64,000 nucleotides of DNA, from assembly GCF_028453695.1 (NCBI RefSeq), contig NC_135781.1, forward strand, positions 12,275,640 through 12,339,639, in the 5' to 3' direction. Both the position numbers and the translations under genes were made by a program. The notes under the pieces are model-generated. The model saw only the letters and a program-made list of their open reading frames with translations. It did not search any database and was not told the DNA's origin. Shown piece by piece: positions 24,545 through 36,428 of the stretch. Positions within the stretch are counted from its first letter, which is position 1. Each line of letters begins with the position of its first letter. This stretch comes from Augochlora pura. Lineage: Eukaryota; Arthropoda; Insecta; Hymenoptera; Halictidae.

Positions 24545-25327
24545 CAAATTCCTGTTCTTCATTGTGTGCGAATAAAATCTTTAAAATGTATTAACAGGTT
24601 TCTCGGTCGAACGAAATATTTTTCTAAATATTTTTCACAGGTACGACACTTGTGTGATGATTGCTACATGAATGGAACGATATATTTTAAAAATCGCATC
24701 GCGGCTAATTCCGGCAGTTTCTTGTTCGCCGATTAGCAGTCTGTCCAGGAATTTAACAAAATTCTGGTCGCGAGCATGCTGAGAGCGGCGGAGACCGTGT
24801 ACGGAGGCGAATACTGATAAACGTAGCGGGGAGCTACCGGCAAACACAACTACGGCATCCGGGAAAGGGGTGGATTCTTGTTATTATAGGACGGAGAGTA
24901 CAGCTAGCCGCAAAACTGGCGGCCCTAATCCCTTAAGAACAATAATAAGAATCCTTTCTCTGTTGCTCCTAGATCCAGCGTTAAAATTGCCGAGGTGTAT
25001 GGAGGACAAAGGCGGGGAGAGAACGTTCCGACTTAATTCAAGGCCTCGTAGGAGGTTGCTCCGTAATCTCCTATTCGACTCCCCTTCAGATCCTCCGAGA
25101 CCACCGGCTAAACCTCCGTTCACGCTTTCTTTTAACCCCTTCTTACCGCTGTATCTTACAACGCTTTTCATATTTTAACCGACGTTGGGGATTACCTAAC
25201 GACGGACGATTCCGCCGGTAAACGAGTGCGATTGCTCTAAACACCGTCCTTGTAATACTAATAACCGCGGATTTCTCGAATAAAAACCACCGTTTCTCAA
25301 GACACCGCTGAAATTAGTAAAACGTAC

Positions 25328-25382
25328 CTGGCTCTGATATTCACGCGAGAACATGTTACAGTTTATAATATCCACACTGACT
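25328..25382 (-). other. Possible alternative first exon (Inr plus ATG plus donor)
   Basis: On the minus strand, two overlapping initiator-like TCAGT motifs lie near 25383-25374. An ATG at 25354-25352 with A at -3 opens M F S R E Y Q S Q and ends in phase 0 at the donor GCCAG|GTACGT. Phase 0 suits the exon at 16824. Nothing else supports transcription here. The region is otherwise AT-rich and intronic. Confidence 0.15.
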
Positions 25383-27710
25383 GATAGTAATTACCATAGA
25401 TTGATTTATAAAAATGGAAGGATTGGATTTATTTATTTTTCTCGTTATTTTTACTGTAATATACGCTTGGCTAAAAAAATTCTTGAATCATTTTTCATGA
25501 AAAAGTTTTTATAATTTCAGCAACTTTAAAGTAAGAAATGAGAAACTGATCATTTTTATTGGCTCGGTAAGTTTGCTGTTACAAAAGCAGTAAGTGACAT
25601 TTTGTTCGACATAGAAAAATCAAATTTTTGTTAGATTGCAAATTTATATGAAAAATTAAAATTTTAAAGAGGAAATCATATCTTTCACCAAAATTTAATC
25701 AGGAACATGTACCGATTCTTCTTTTAACGTGCACAAAATACGTAATGTACTGACAGTAGAGGATAATTCCGATGTACGAAAAAGCTTCTATATAGTTTAA
25801 AGATTTCCCTTGTGGAAAAAGGGTGTTATAGAATATTTCCAACCTTGCGGATTCAATCAATATTAACAATGAAAAAGGACTTAATCAAGCTTCCTGAGGG
25901 AAGGCGTCCGGGACGAGAACTCTTTTGCTTTAAATTTTCATTCGACTCTCGTACCAGCAGTCTGCGTCAGGGACTTGTTTCATCCTTGGAGCCCGGGCTG
26001 AGACTCTCTTCTGCGTCCTCGTCCTAGGCGTAATTTGCACACAAAGTACTGAAGACGTGTACTGCGCTGGTACCACGGTGGCAGATCTGTATGTGTGTGT
26101 GCAGGACACAGACGCGTTCACATACGTTATGTATGGTCTGTATTCGAAAACATTATGCTAACGTGCCTCTCTTCTATCCGGTGCGTTCATCTAAATAGTT
26201 ATTGCTTGACTATGAACGATATCGTATTTCCATGTTAACGTGGTAATTAAAGAACAACTTCGTCCCAGTTCGGTGTCTCAACGCAAACGCACTCTGGAGC
26301 ATCTTTACCTTTTATTTCGTCGCTTTTTGACTCTCTATTCTATTCCCATTTCTTCAAGAATTTTGTAGAACTTCTGTAACCTGTTATTGCTCTACTGTTC
26401 AGATATTATTGAAAATGCTCTTCTAGAAAGTGTCTTACTATAAATTACTTCCTACGAATAAAAGTATATTTAGAAAATTTAAATAATATTTTGAAACGAA
26501 ATTCGATATCTCGATGAAGATGTAAAGGTACTCCCATAATCACTGGTACAATATAGTGAAGAAAATTTGGCGAATCTTTTCAATTTCAGAAGAAGAATTA
26601 TTCGATTAGAGTTTAAACTGCGCGGTCGTCGAATAGTTTCAATCTAAAAATGATCTTCCAATTTGAAGACAGTAACGCTAATAGGGAATTAGGTGTGCCC
26701 CGTATATACATAGCTAACGAGAGCTCGATCAGCCTTCACGGGCGAGGAAGAAAGTCCTTTCTATCAGATAATAAAAAACCTGTCACGTAGCGGCGGGTCC
26801 GCCGAGGACCACAGTCTGAAACCAGGAGGGTAGTCGTGAAGAAGGAAAAGAATACTAATTCATTATTCAATCTGGGTCGAGTGATTAGCATGCGCCGGTA
26901 CCCGGCATCTTCGTCCTCGACTCCTAAATAATGTAAGACGTACACCACCGCAAGAACGTGGTGGTACAGGCATCGTCTCGAATCCCTGCCACCCTTACAA
27001 TTTTGCACTGCTTCAACGTTCGCATTTAAATAATTATGCGCGACGTTCCGGCAACGTGCATACGGAAAAATATCTGCGGAGGAGCAGAAATTAGCACTAA
27101 AAACATCCTTCCCCCCACGGAGAAATGCGTAAATTATTTTTAATCTACGTAAATCTACGATACATTCGAACTTTCTTTTTAATACTACAAAAATTAATTA
27201 CACCTTCGTTCAACTGTACAGTTACTTGAATTTGCACGACTAAATGACTCCGACGTCTCAAGAAGAGAAAAGATTGCGGGCCAATTGCGACGGTATCAAA
27301 AAATACCGTGAGACCGCGAGCCGAGGAATTCTATTTTCATAAATTCCGGCGCAGAAAGTTTGCACTATTACGCGGAACCCGCGGCGAACGGAAAGTCCGT
27401 GGAAGCGGAATCGTGCGGGTTGTCGGCGAACATTAAATCAACCTTCGTCAACGGGAGAGAGAAAAATCTCGGGAAGCTGAATTCCATGGGGCGAGGCGAC
27501 GGCTGCGCGACCAGAGATAAAGCATTTTTAATACAATTAAGTGAGAATCTCGACGGTATCCGTTCTTCTTTCCTCGTCGGTGCCCGGAGCGTCACCGGGG
27601 GTCCCGGTGGTCTCGGTTCGAGATCTGGATGTAAGAAGGGTTGTACTCAGCTTGCCTCCGGGGCATGTTAATGCACTCCAAGATCTTAGCACTTACACTC
27701 CAACACGCCC

Positions 27711-27748
27711 GTCCTCCTCGTCGTCCTCGTCGTCCTCGTCGTCGTTCC
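27711..27748 (+). repeat. (CGTCCT)n-type hexanucleotide repeat
   Basis: TCCTCG and TCG units are repeated about six times within a C-rich, pyrimidine-biased block that continues to about 27920. Confidence 0.85.
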
Positions 27749-29435
27749 TCCCGCCTGCTTTTCCATCCCCGACCATTTTCTCTTTCTCTTAAACTAGCCC
27801 CGACCAAGACTCCGCCGCCTCCAGAGGGCTTTCACGGACGACGCCTTAAATCCGGATCTCTGCCTTCTTCTCCCCTACCTCCGCGGCGCCCGCCCCCCCT
27901 CCTCCCCACCCACACCCACGCAACCCTCCCACGATTCTTATTCAGCCACCTTCTCAGCCGCTTGCGAATCCGACGTTGTTGCCGCGATTTTCTTCGCCGG
28001 AACGCCCAGGAATCAGGTTTTCGAAATGTACGGCTTCAGCCCCGATGCACACGCGAGTTCCCAGATGCTCCTACGGATTCTTCGGGGCTGAATCGGTGCT
28101 ACGGATTCTGACCAGCCTGATCGACGCGAGATCAAGACCGAAAGTTTTCTGCTTTCAAGCTATCTGCAGGGATAGCTTGCATATTAATGCTGGGTTGCAG
28201 GGATGGAGACTTGTTGGAAGAAAAGGAGACTGTTTAAAGTGAAATGATTCCTAGTCGTCGAGAAACTGATCTGTAAGTCAATTTACATTATTTATGTTTG
28301 GTTTTATAAGAAGATATAAGATGATATCTTACAAATCGATGATAATACTATAGACGTAGATGGAAGCATATTAACCAATTGCTGTTCCTTTGCTTTGTTT
28401 TCAGGCATAATTTAAATTTTTTATTCTTTTCTTTTCTTTATTTTTATAAATGAAAAGATTTCATATGTAATAACCAGTCCTACTAACGTATTGTAAGAAA
28501 TATTTTGATGTTGCCATTCTTGCGGACGGCTCTGAAAGAATTTATGCTGAAGAACCTGTTCCCGAATCTGTAAGGCTATTCAATGAAGTGTTATTTAACA
28601 TTGTTATTTTCATATAGAGCGTGTGTAGTCTATCTAGAAAAATTGAAAGTGACGACCCGCGCGACATACGATTTTTCATAGTCACATTCGCTTTGCAGCG
28701 TCGGTCTTAGCCTCGCTAGATTCGGCAACGCTAATCAATCCGAAAATCCGATTACACGAACATGAAAATCGATGACGCATACTTGACACTGGGAAGAGCC
28801 ATCAATCCTAGTGAATCAAAATTCCATCGCGCGTCTACCCCGTTGGAATCGTTCCAATTACCTCTAACGAACACGCGACGCGGCTTTGCGGCGATCGTTT
28901 CCCGCGCCGATACACCGTAAAGCGATTCGCGGAAAATCGACGCGCCACGGCCAAATAAATCGGCAGTTTTTCCTCGTGGCGGGGCTGTAGTTGGCCAGCG
29001 GACGGGGAAAGAGAAGGGGCAAAAAGAAAAAAAAAAGACGAAGCAGAAAGCGAGGCGAAGAGGAACGGTTAATGCCGCTCGCAGAAAGAAATCTTAATTA
29101 ACGAAGCCATTGTTTCGCCGGTGGAAACTCGACGAGAGGCGACAGCCACGAGGATCGAGCGTGGCTTACCGGCCGCGCGGGGGTGGGCTCGGGGTCGTTT
29201 CGTCCATGGCGAGGGGTGGAAAGGAAAAAAGGGCCGGTTTTTTTCAAGGACGATGGGCACACCGGCCACACCGACCACCGGCGTTGCCGCGGCGCAAGGG
29301 CACACAAAGCCCTTGACGGATGGGTAGCCACTAGCCTGTGCCGCAACCCTCACGGTTACGAGTGACCACCTGTTGAAGGTCCTGCACGCACCTGTCTACG
29401 CACACACGGGCTCATCCGACGCGCTCCCCCGCGTC

Positions 29436-29488
29436 GGCCTCGGTCACCACGGATGATATTTCCATCCGTGATGACCGAAGAAACGGCC
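29436..29488 (+). other. Strong short hairpin in CpG-rich block
   Basis: CGGTCACCACGGATG (29441-29455) and CATCCGTGATGACCG (29463-29477) are reverse complements except for one position, which still forms a G-U wobble in one RNA orientation. The loop is 7 nt. Outer GGCC/GGCC (29436-29439 and 29485-29488) can pair across an asymmetric bulge, giving a structure of about 53 nt. It is shorter than a typical insect pre-miRNA and matches no miRNA I recognise. It could be a structured RNA element or a palindromic protein-binding site. Confidence 0.5.
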
Positions 29489-30892
29489 CGGAATAACGCG
29501 TGTCGCGCGCGCGTTCTGTCCGGCAAGTGTCAACTCGCTCGGAACGGGGCCAGGTTAACTGTTAGCGTCGTCCAGAAAAGTGGACGACTGTGAGAATTCG
29601 TACTTCGTACGGAATGAAGTCGGGACGTGCAACTGGTTGCATATGACGACGAATGTAAGGCTGATTCTTGACCGAACAATAGCCTTTCTTGTTTCGTGTT
29701 ACTTTCTAGACATCGTACATCGAGTTGTACAGTTTGTTAATTAATTCTGTTTAGAACTCCAACAGGTGAAAACGATAGGTTTCTGATTTTCCCTTTTAGT
29801 GTTACTGGAGATATCAAAATCTTTTTATGCGAAACTGCTTTTCGAAATCGTATGAAATTTTAATAAATGAAATCATGTCATTGTTAGATTACAGTGTACA
29901 CTATGACCAGATAGTTTTAATGTGAAATAATCTTTAATCTACAGTACTTATGTATAGTTAGCTCGAAACTAGAATTAAGCAGCAACTTCCAAGCAATGTT
30001 TCATCATGATAAAAATAATTCGTTAATGATACATAGATTACATTTGATTTCTAAATGTAATTTAAATACGACTGGTATTGCATTAATTATTCCCACTTCC
30101 ATAGATTTTGTTAGAAAAATTGATTCAATTACTCGCTTGATCATGTAAAGCAAAAATGGATTATTTGCAACTCGTTTTTAAAATCGCCGATTGTCAACAA
30201 CTATAATAATTGTATCTCCTCTTCCAAAATTGTCCATTTTTGTTTACAAGTTAAGGGTTAATTAGAGAGAATTTAATGTAACGTTTTCCATATAATACAA
30301 CCGTGAATCTACAAGTAATGATAGGATTCCTGGAAGAAACGTATCAGGATGTACACGAAAGTTTACTGCCTTTTATTTAAGCAATCAAAGAATAACGTAG
30401 CATCGCGCTTAAATTCTTCTAATGTGCTTTCTATTTTCTGCTTTTTCCATTGGCTTGTTTCAAAACAAATTTAAACAATAGCGCAGACTGCGGACGGTGG
30501 GACAACCGTGTCTTTTCTATCTTACGGTCGTGGTTGGTCAGCAAAGACCAAAAATGGAGGATCATTTGTGGCAATAGCTTCGGCAGCATTCGGGAATCGG
30601 CGAAGCGAGTCCAGAAAACGATCGGTCCACTCTTCGATCGTGGTGGAAAAGTGGTCTGTCGTTTTTACCGGTCGAGCGCTCGTCAATCTGCAGATCGAGG
30701 GCGGTTTTGTTTTATTCCCTGTCCCATTTCCCATCCCTGCGTCAGTCCTCGGTGAGTGAACCACAACCGGAGGACGACGGCAACGCTTTATTTCCACCCC
30801 CGTCGCGATCATTCCATTTGTTTCGCAGTCGGCATTGCATGGCTCGCGGCGACGAGCTTTCTCTCTTACCTTCTCTGTTTACCCACCCTCTT

Positions 30893-30937
30893 CGTCTCTC
30901 TCTCTCTCTCTCTCCCCTTCTCTCTCTCTCTCTCTTT
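30893..30937 (+). repeat. (CT)n microsatellite
   Basis: CT units are interrupted once by CCCCTT. Downstream sequence returns to mixed composition. Confidence 0.92.
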
Positions 30938-33523
30938 ACGCTGGACGCCAATCCCATACACCCCATGGCAGATTCGACCGGTGGACGAATCGTCCCAGCG
31001 TTATCTCGACGTATCCACAGGTATACGCTTAATACGTCCCGCCGACGTATTTATTCACCGAAACACTCTTCCACTTTGATGAATGACGTGTCCGTTCGAC
31101 CGCTCCCAGCGTATTTGCGTACCCACTCGCCTGCGACCGTTGAACTCGCGTGGTGAACCAGAAGTGCTGGATTCATGGGCCGTAGAACGTTTAAGGGGAT
31201 CTTGAAATTTACCTGAGAATTTTCCTCGAGTACGATTCAACGAAAGCAATAATGTTTTAATCGAAGGTCAAACATTTATACATTAATTTCGGAGCTTCTT
31301 AAAAGCATATATTGTTAATAGGAAATGTCTGCCTATATCTTGTTCAATGTTTAAAATATCTGAGAACATTTTTAATGACTTATGTAGCTATGGAGTTTAC
31401 GTATCCGTGACGAAAAAAGACAGTACCATTTAAAACAATACATAAATCGAAATAATTTAAGAACGCCAATATGTATATTATCTTTAATTTATTCGGTTTT
31501 TTGTTATCTTTAGTTATCTTTAATCATTTTATCATTATTAATTCATTAGTACACCATCTTTAAGTAATTATAGAAAGAAAGAGACTGCGTCATGTTTGCT
31601 GCTTCCTGCAATTGATGCAGATAATTCTTGTTCGGTTTCGCAGTCTTTACAAATTCTTTTAGTTTTAATAGCAATATATGTTTTCCATTCATCATTTATG
31701 GTACAATTGATTATGATGTGTACCACCGATGGTACATGCTAGCATGTTTATTTAATGGGCTAAGAAATAGTTTATAACAAATCTAGAAGTAAAGAATTAA
31801 TTTCCTCTACAAGAATGGATCGTAATGAATTTGTTTTATTATTATATACGATTAGTAATAATTACAGGTAATATAGTAAGTTTTAGTAGAATAATGAATG
31901 ACTAGAGTGAAGAGTCAAATAAAAATAGCTCGGTATAGAACGTGTTAATTTAATCAGATGATTAAGGGAAGAACGAAGTTGCTACTTAATTGCTGTTCCT
32001 TGACATAACCTTGACAATTATTATTTTGCGTAAAAATTCCCAATCTATCGAATACTTCCTACCATGGATTAAATATGCGAGATAAAGGAGCAACGATGGT
32101 AAAGATAAAACGTTTAACACCAACTAGCTTCGATATGTATCGCCGAGAGCGATGCTGATTAGTAATCCAAGATCGTCTTAGCCATTACGCATTTAGACTC
32201 CGAGATAACCTTCGAGATGCTATTTCCAACCCTCCGTTCACGTTTCATCTTCTCTTTGGCAATCCTTCGTCATCGGTCGGAACCACCTTGTCGTCGCGTA
32301 AGACCGAATATTACGGTCCTCGAGGACATAGGCACGTCTTCAAATTATCTTCGCCCCTGTCACCCGCTCGAATATGCTTCTGTGATTTTATGCGACCTGC
32401 GCGTATGATTTACGTTCGTGTTTGACAATAGCTTCAGCCAATTCGTCAATCGTAGCACTAAGTTTTCTTAAACATTAAAATCGCAAGTTACTAACGTGAT
32501 TAAAATGCATGATGTATTCTTGTTGTTCTAATTGATAGAAATCTGATGGGACAGTCTTGATAGGAAATATATATACTAGTTGGAAGAATTCATTTCGTTC
32601 TTACACTTATTAGTTGACATCTTGTGTATATTGTACAGCACTTATGACACTACATTGCCGTGTAAGTTATCATTTCTTCAATTTACAAAATAAAAGACTA
32701 TTTGTAACTTATAAACACATACTGTAATCAAAAGATTGAGCTCCTTAATGTAACATTTTTAAGAGAAGCTCAAGAAAATGAAGAACAAGAAGATATATTT
32801 TTGCTAGATCAAACTTTCATACGTCCATGGTACTATCCAATGATGACACTTATATATTGATCACCAATAGTTAATATATTAGTAGACTCTACATTTTCTG
32901 AAACATCTGCAACGGCGTCTAATGTGACAATTGTTAAAAAATCGAAATGAATCCAAGCCACTCATACCATGCGAAGTGCCGAACAATCGATCACCGACTA
33001 ATTTGCGATTCGATCGAACTCCGGTCGGTTGCGAACGAAATCGTCAAAGCGGTTAGAGCGACGCGAGCGCGTGGGATGGGGCCTGTCATCGCCGGGAACG
33101 GTCGGTTGCATCGAAAGGCAATCGACGAAGGAAGTGGCCACGAGTGGGCCACCGGTCGACTGGCCAAGCTTTTTCAACTTCGGAGGAGATCGCCGTTTAA
33201 GTGGCAGGCCCCGCTAACGATAGTCCAACCCTTCGAGGACTCTGCCGAGCCGGCTCTCGAAGTCGGCCTGCATCTGATGGTAACTTCAATCCGTTAATTG
33301 GTGTACAACTTTTTTTGCTGTGCTTCTTCTCTTCCTCTTGCCTCCTCGGATGGTCCCCGTCCCTCCCCGCCCCGCCCGCCCTTTACCGTGCAAGAGGAAG
33401 GAAAAATTTTATTAAATTAACAGACGACAGGCGACGTCGTTCGGTGGCTTAACTGAAAAAATGTTCCTCTGCTCTGCAATTCCTCTCAAACCCTCCACAC
33501 CCTCCAACCCTGCTCTCTGCCTC

Positions 33524-33558
33524 TGAGAGACAGAGAAAGAGAGAGAGCGCGAGAGAGC
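33524..33558 (+). repeat. (GA)n with CGC interruption
   Basis: GAGAGACAGAGAAAGAGAG followed by AGCGCGAGAGAG. A purine tract within a GC-rich block. Confidence 0.85.
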
Positions 33559-36338
33559 TCCGCTCCGCCCCCGCGCACTTTATCCGCTCGGCCCTGCTCG
33601 TTCTCGACGTTCGTCGCTTGAAAGAACTTTGGAAACTCGTTTAATCGCCAGCCGAGTAATTTTTTAAGCCTTCTCCGGCTGGTCGCTGGTCAGCAATGAA
33701 CGCAAACGCGACTTCACGGAGGCCGAACTCTCTTTGACCGTGGAACGTCAAACAGAAAGTAGGCATTTCACGGGTTGCGTCGGAGAGCAGGACTGCTGAT
33801 CGCGTCAACGTATAAATTAGTGGATCCGGTGGATTTTGGTATTTATCAACGCGGAGTTGTTTGTGAATTGTCGATGGTCAAACGCGGCTGGAACCGCGTT
33901 TCAAAATATCAGTCATGAGAATCGGGAAAGTGAAAAATCGTGGATGTAGATATTATGCATACTGTATTTTTATCGCTATCTGCAGTCTTTTTATTTGAAG
34001 TGGAATGTTATTAGGAAAATGGAAATTATGGCAGTATTGGGAACAGAATAGTATTATTGTTATCGATCGCAGTCACCGAAACGATCACTTAGAAATGCAA
34101 ACGAAAACAATCGGCGTAAAGAGGGACAGAAGCGGCGCGGTTTCGAATCGATTAAAGAAGGAAGTGGATATCACCGGCGGTATTCAAATCGATTACAGGA
34201 CTGCCAATGTAAAAATTATGCAAATGTCGTTTACAAGTGAATGGGACCCTCGCGACGAGCAAGGTTACAATTAAGCGGCAGCCAATTCAATATCGAGGTC
34301 CATTCGACGGAATATTCAACGGGGCGGCATTAAGCGTCGACTAGTCCATTTATGCGAAAATGAATCAGCGCCTAATCATGATCATCGACTGTCGCATACA
34401 CTCCGTACGGAAATTAAAATAAATCCTGCTGGCTGATCGTCTTCTCGCTAGAAATTGCTGGCAACCCAGATTCTCAAATCAATATTAAATAATTAACCAA
34501 TCGACATCCGAAAAGTGTATTGAAGATTAGAATTTATAATTTTCATTTATAACAAATACTGACACTGATTTAACACTAAATCTATCGGAGCAATCAAATA
34601 ATCACTTTTTAAACTTTGAAAAAATGTTTAAATACAATGTTTTTCCCAATTTGTTGCACGACTTCTTCAACACTATATAGTGATTCACTTTTTACATGAT
34701 AAATTGGATAATGTAAAAAAATAATTCCACAATCATATTTTGTTTATGTAAAAAGTATGCTTGTGAAAAGCCTTAACTGAAAAGACCCGCCATCTTCAAA
34801 AACTGCGACGTATAATAAATTTTAATTTAATATGAATAACAATATTTAAATTATTGAAGGGAAATCAAACTTTTTTAATTACCAAATCGTTTTAAAGAAT
34901 GTATATTAAATATGTCTAAAATGCATAAAATAAAAGTTTTCTATCTATCACGTAAAATTGTGTTAAATTGTCTATTACTTGTAATCAACTGGAGAAGTAT
35001 ATAACGTTCATTTCACCACTTTTAGTAGAAATAGATATGAATAACGAATAACGCAAGCACTTAATTCTTATTCTCATTTGACAAATATGTTGCACAGTAC
35101 AAATAAGTTCTCCGTTCTCGTAGACAGCTTAATTAAACATCGAATTTTGATCAAGCTTTAATCAAAAACGTATTAATCATCGATGCCCCGACTGTGCATC
35201 AGCCATCAGATTCTAAACTTAACCGAATAAAATTACATTTCGAGCGAACGCCGCTGTGTAAGATTCCAAGCACGGATACATCTCTTAAGCAGGCTTTGCT
35301 TAAAGCATCGATGGAATTACTGGTGGCTGATGAGTTTAGCAGAAGGGATAGACGAGATGAGAGGTTTCTCCTCCCTCTCTTCACCTTCGTGTTTCTTCGC
35401 ATATCGGTCTCGCCCTTCCCGTCTGTTCTATCTCGTGGCAAAGCGTGTTCTGCCGCGTCAAGGAACCGCGTTGATATAGGCCTTCGTACCCTCTGTCTTT
35501 ATATTTCATCGTTAATATTATCGCGGTAACTCCTATCTCGCAACACCTCGTAAGTTTGAAAGAAACCTGCTTAATTGCCGGCGTACACAAACTTGCCAGA
35601 ATCTGTGTGGATGCAATAAAGTTTATTTATAGAAAAATGTACACGAACAAACAGTATTTCACAGTACAGAAACCGGCACGGGAGTGAAATTATTCTAAAG
35701 AAAGGGAATATACATGATTTAATGAATATTTGATTTGAAGGTATGGATGATATCTCGGAATCATTGTTTCTACTGATACGAATATGGTTTGAATTATGAA
35801 CGGCAGCAAAGTGTAGAAAATCGGCAATTATATACAATACGATAGGTAAGCTGATTATTTTACGATTGGACCCGTAAAACGTACATTTCAGGTGCTCGTG
35901 CAGCATCGTTCGATCTTGTCGAAATGGTATAAGCGTCTGATTCCTCGCACCGACCTTCATCTACATATGTTCTCGTCAGCTGCTCTTTGTTTCCGGAATA
36001 AGAGCTCATTACGAATGCAAAACCGTCCATTCATATTCAAAATTTTATATCTCGCCCGCGTTCCCGCGGCGGGGCTAATTTATTCGGCTTCGATCCGCGC
36101 CGCGACAAATCCAACGACTCTCGTCGCTCCTCTCGAACCGCCGCCTAGTCTCCTCTTTCTCCCTCCGCTTTCTTTCACGGCCATTAATGACGGGCTTTTT
36201 TATTGCCGGGCTCACTACGATTCCAGATCAATTTTTACGATCGAAGGAATTGACGCCAGGTGACGTGTTGCTGTGGCTGGAAAAAATCTCGATGGTGCGA
36301 GTCGAAGAAATTTTTGAATTACTGCGATAGAGTCTTTC

Positions 36339-36428
36339 TTCTTATTATTATTATCATTACTATCATTAGTAGTAGTAGTGATAGTAGTAGTAATATTAAT
36401 AATAGTAGCAGTAGTAGTTATAAGTTAT
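36339..36428 (+). repeat. Compound (ATT)n/(AGT)n trinucleotide repeat
   Basis: TTATTATTATCATTAC passes into (TAG)n and (TAA)n units. It encodes only Ser/Asn/Ile runs in any frame, so the open frame over it is meaningless. Confidence 0.9.

Larger units (their letters stand above)
17485..29435 (-). other. Large intron, left part
   Basis: The segment holds AT-rich stretches (17.8-18.5, 19.0-19.4, 21.3-21.9, 22.2-22.6, 23.4-23.75, 25.2-25.8, 26.4-26.7, 28.25-28.6 kb) alternating with CpG-containing blocks (18.5-19.0, 20.3-21.1, 22.7-23.3, 23.9-24.2, 26.7-27.1, 27.3-28.2, 28.65-29.4 kb). Apart from the repeats, partial TTAA elements, exon-like segment and G-rich tract listed separately, nothing is assigned. 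Confidence 0.55.

Noticed and set aside
27592..28242. Several overlapping frames on both strands (Arg-, Ser- and Pro-rich)
   Set aside because: They follow directly from the hexanucleotide repeat and C-rich DNA. Both strands are open at once, and no family signal is present.
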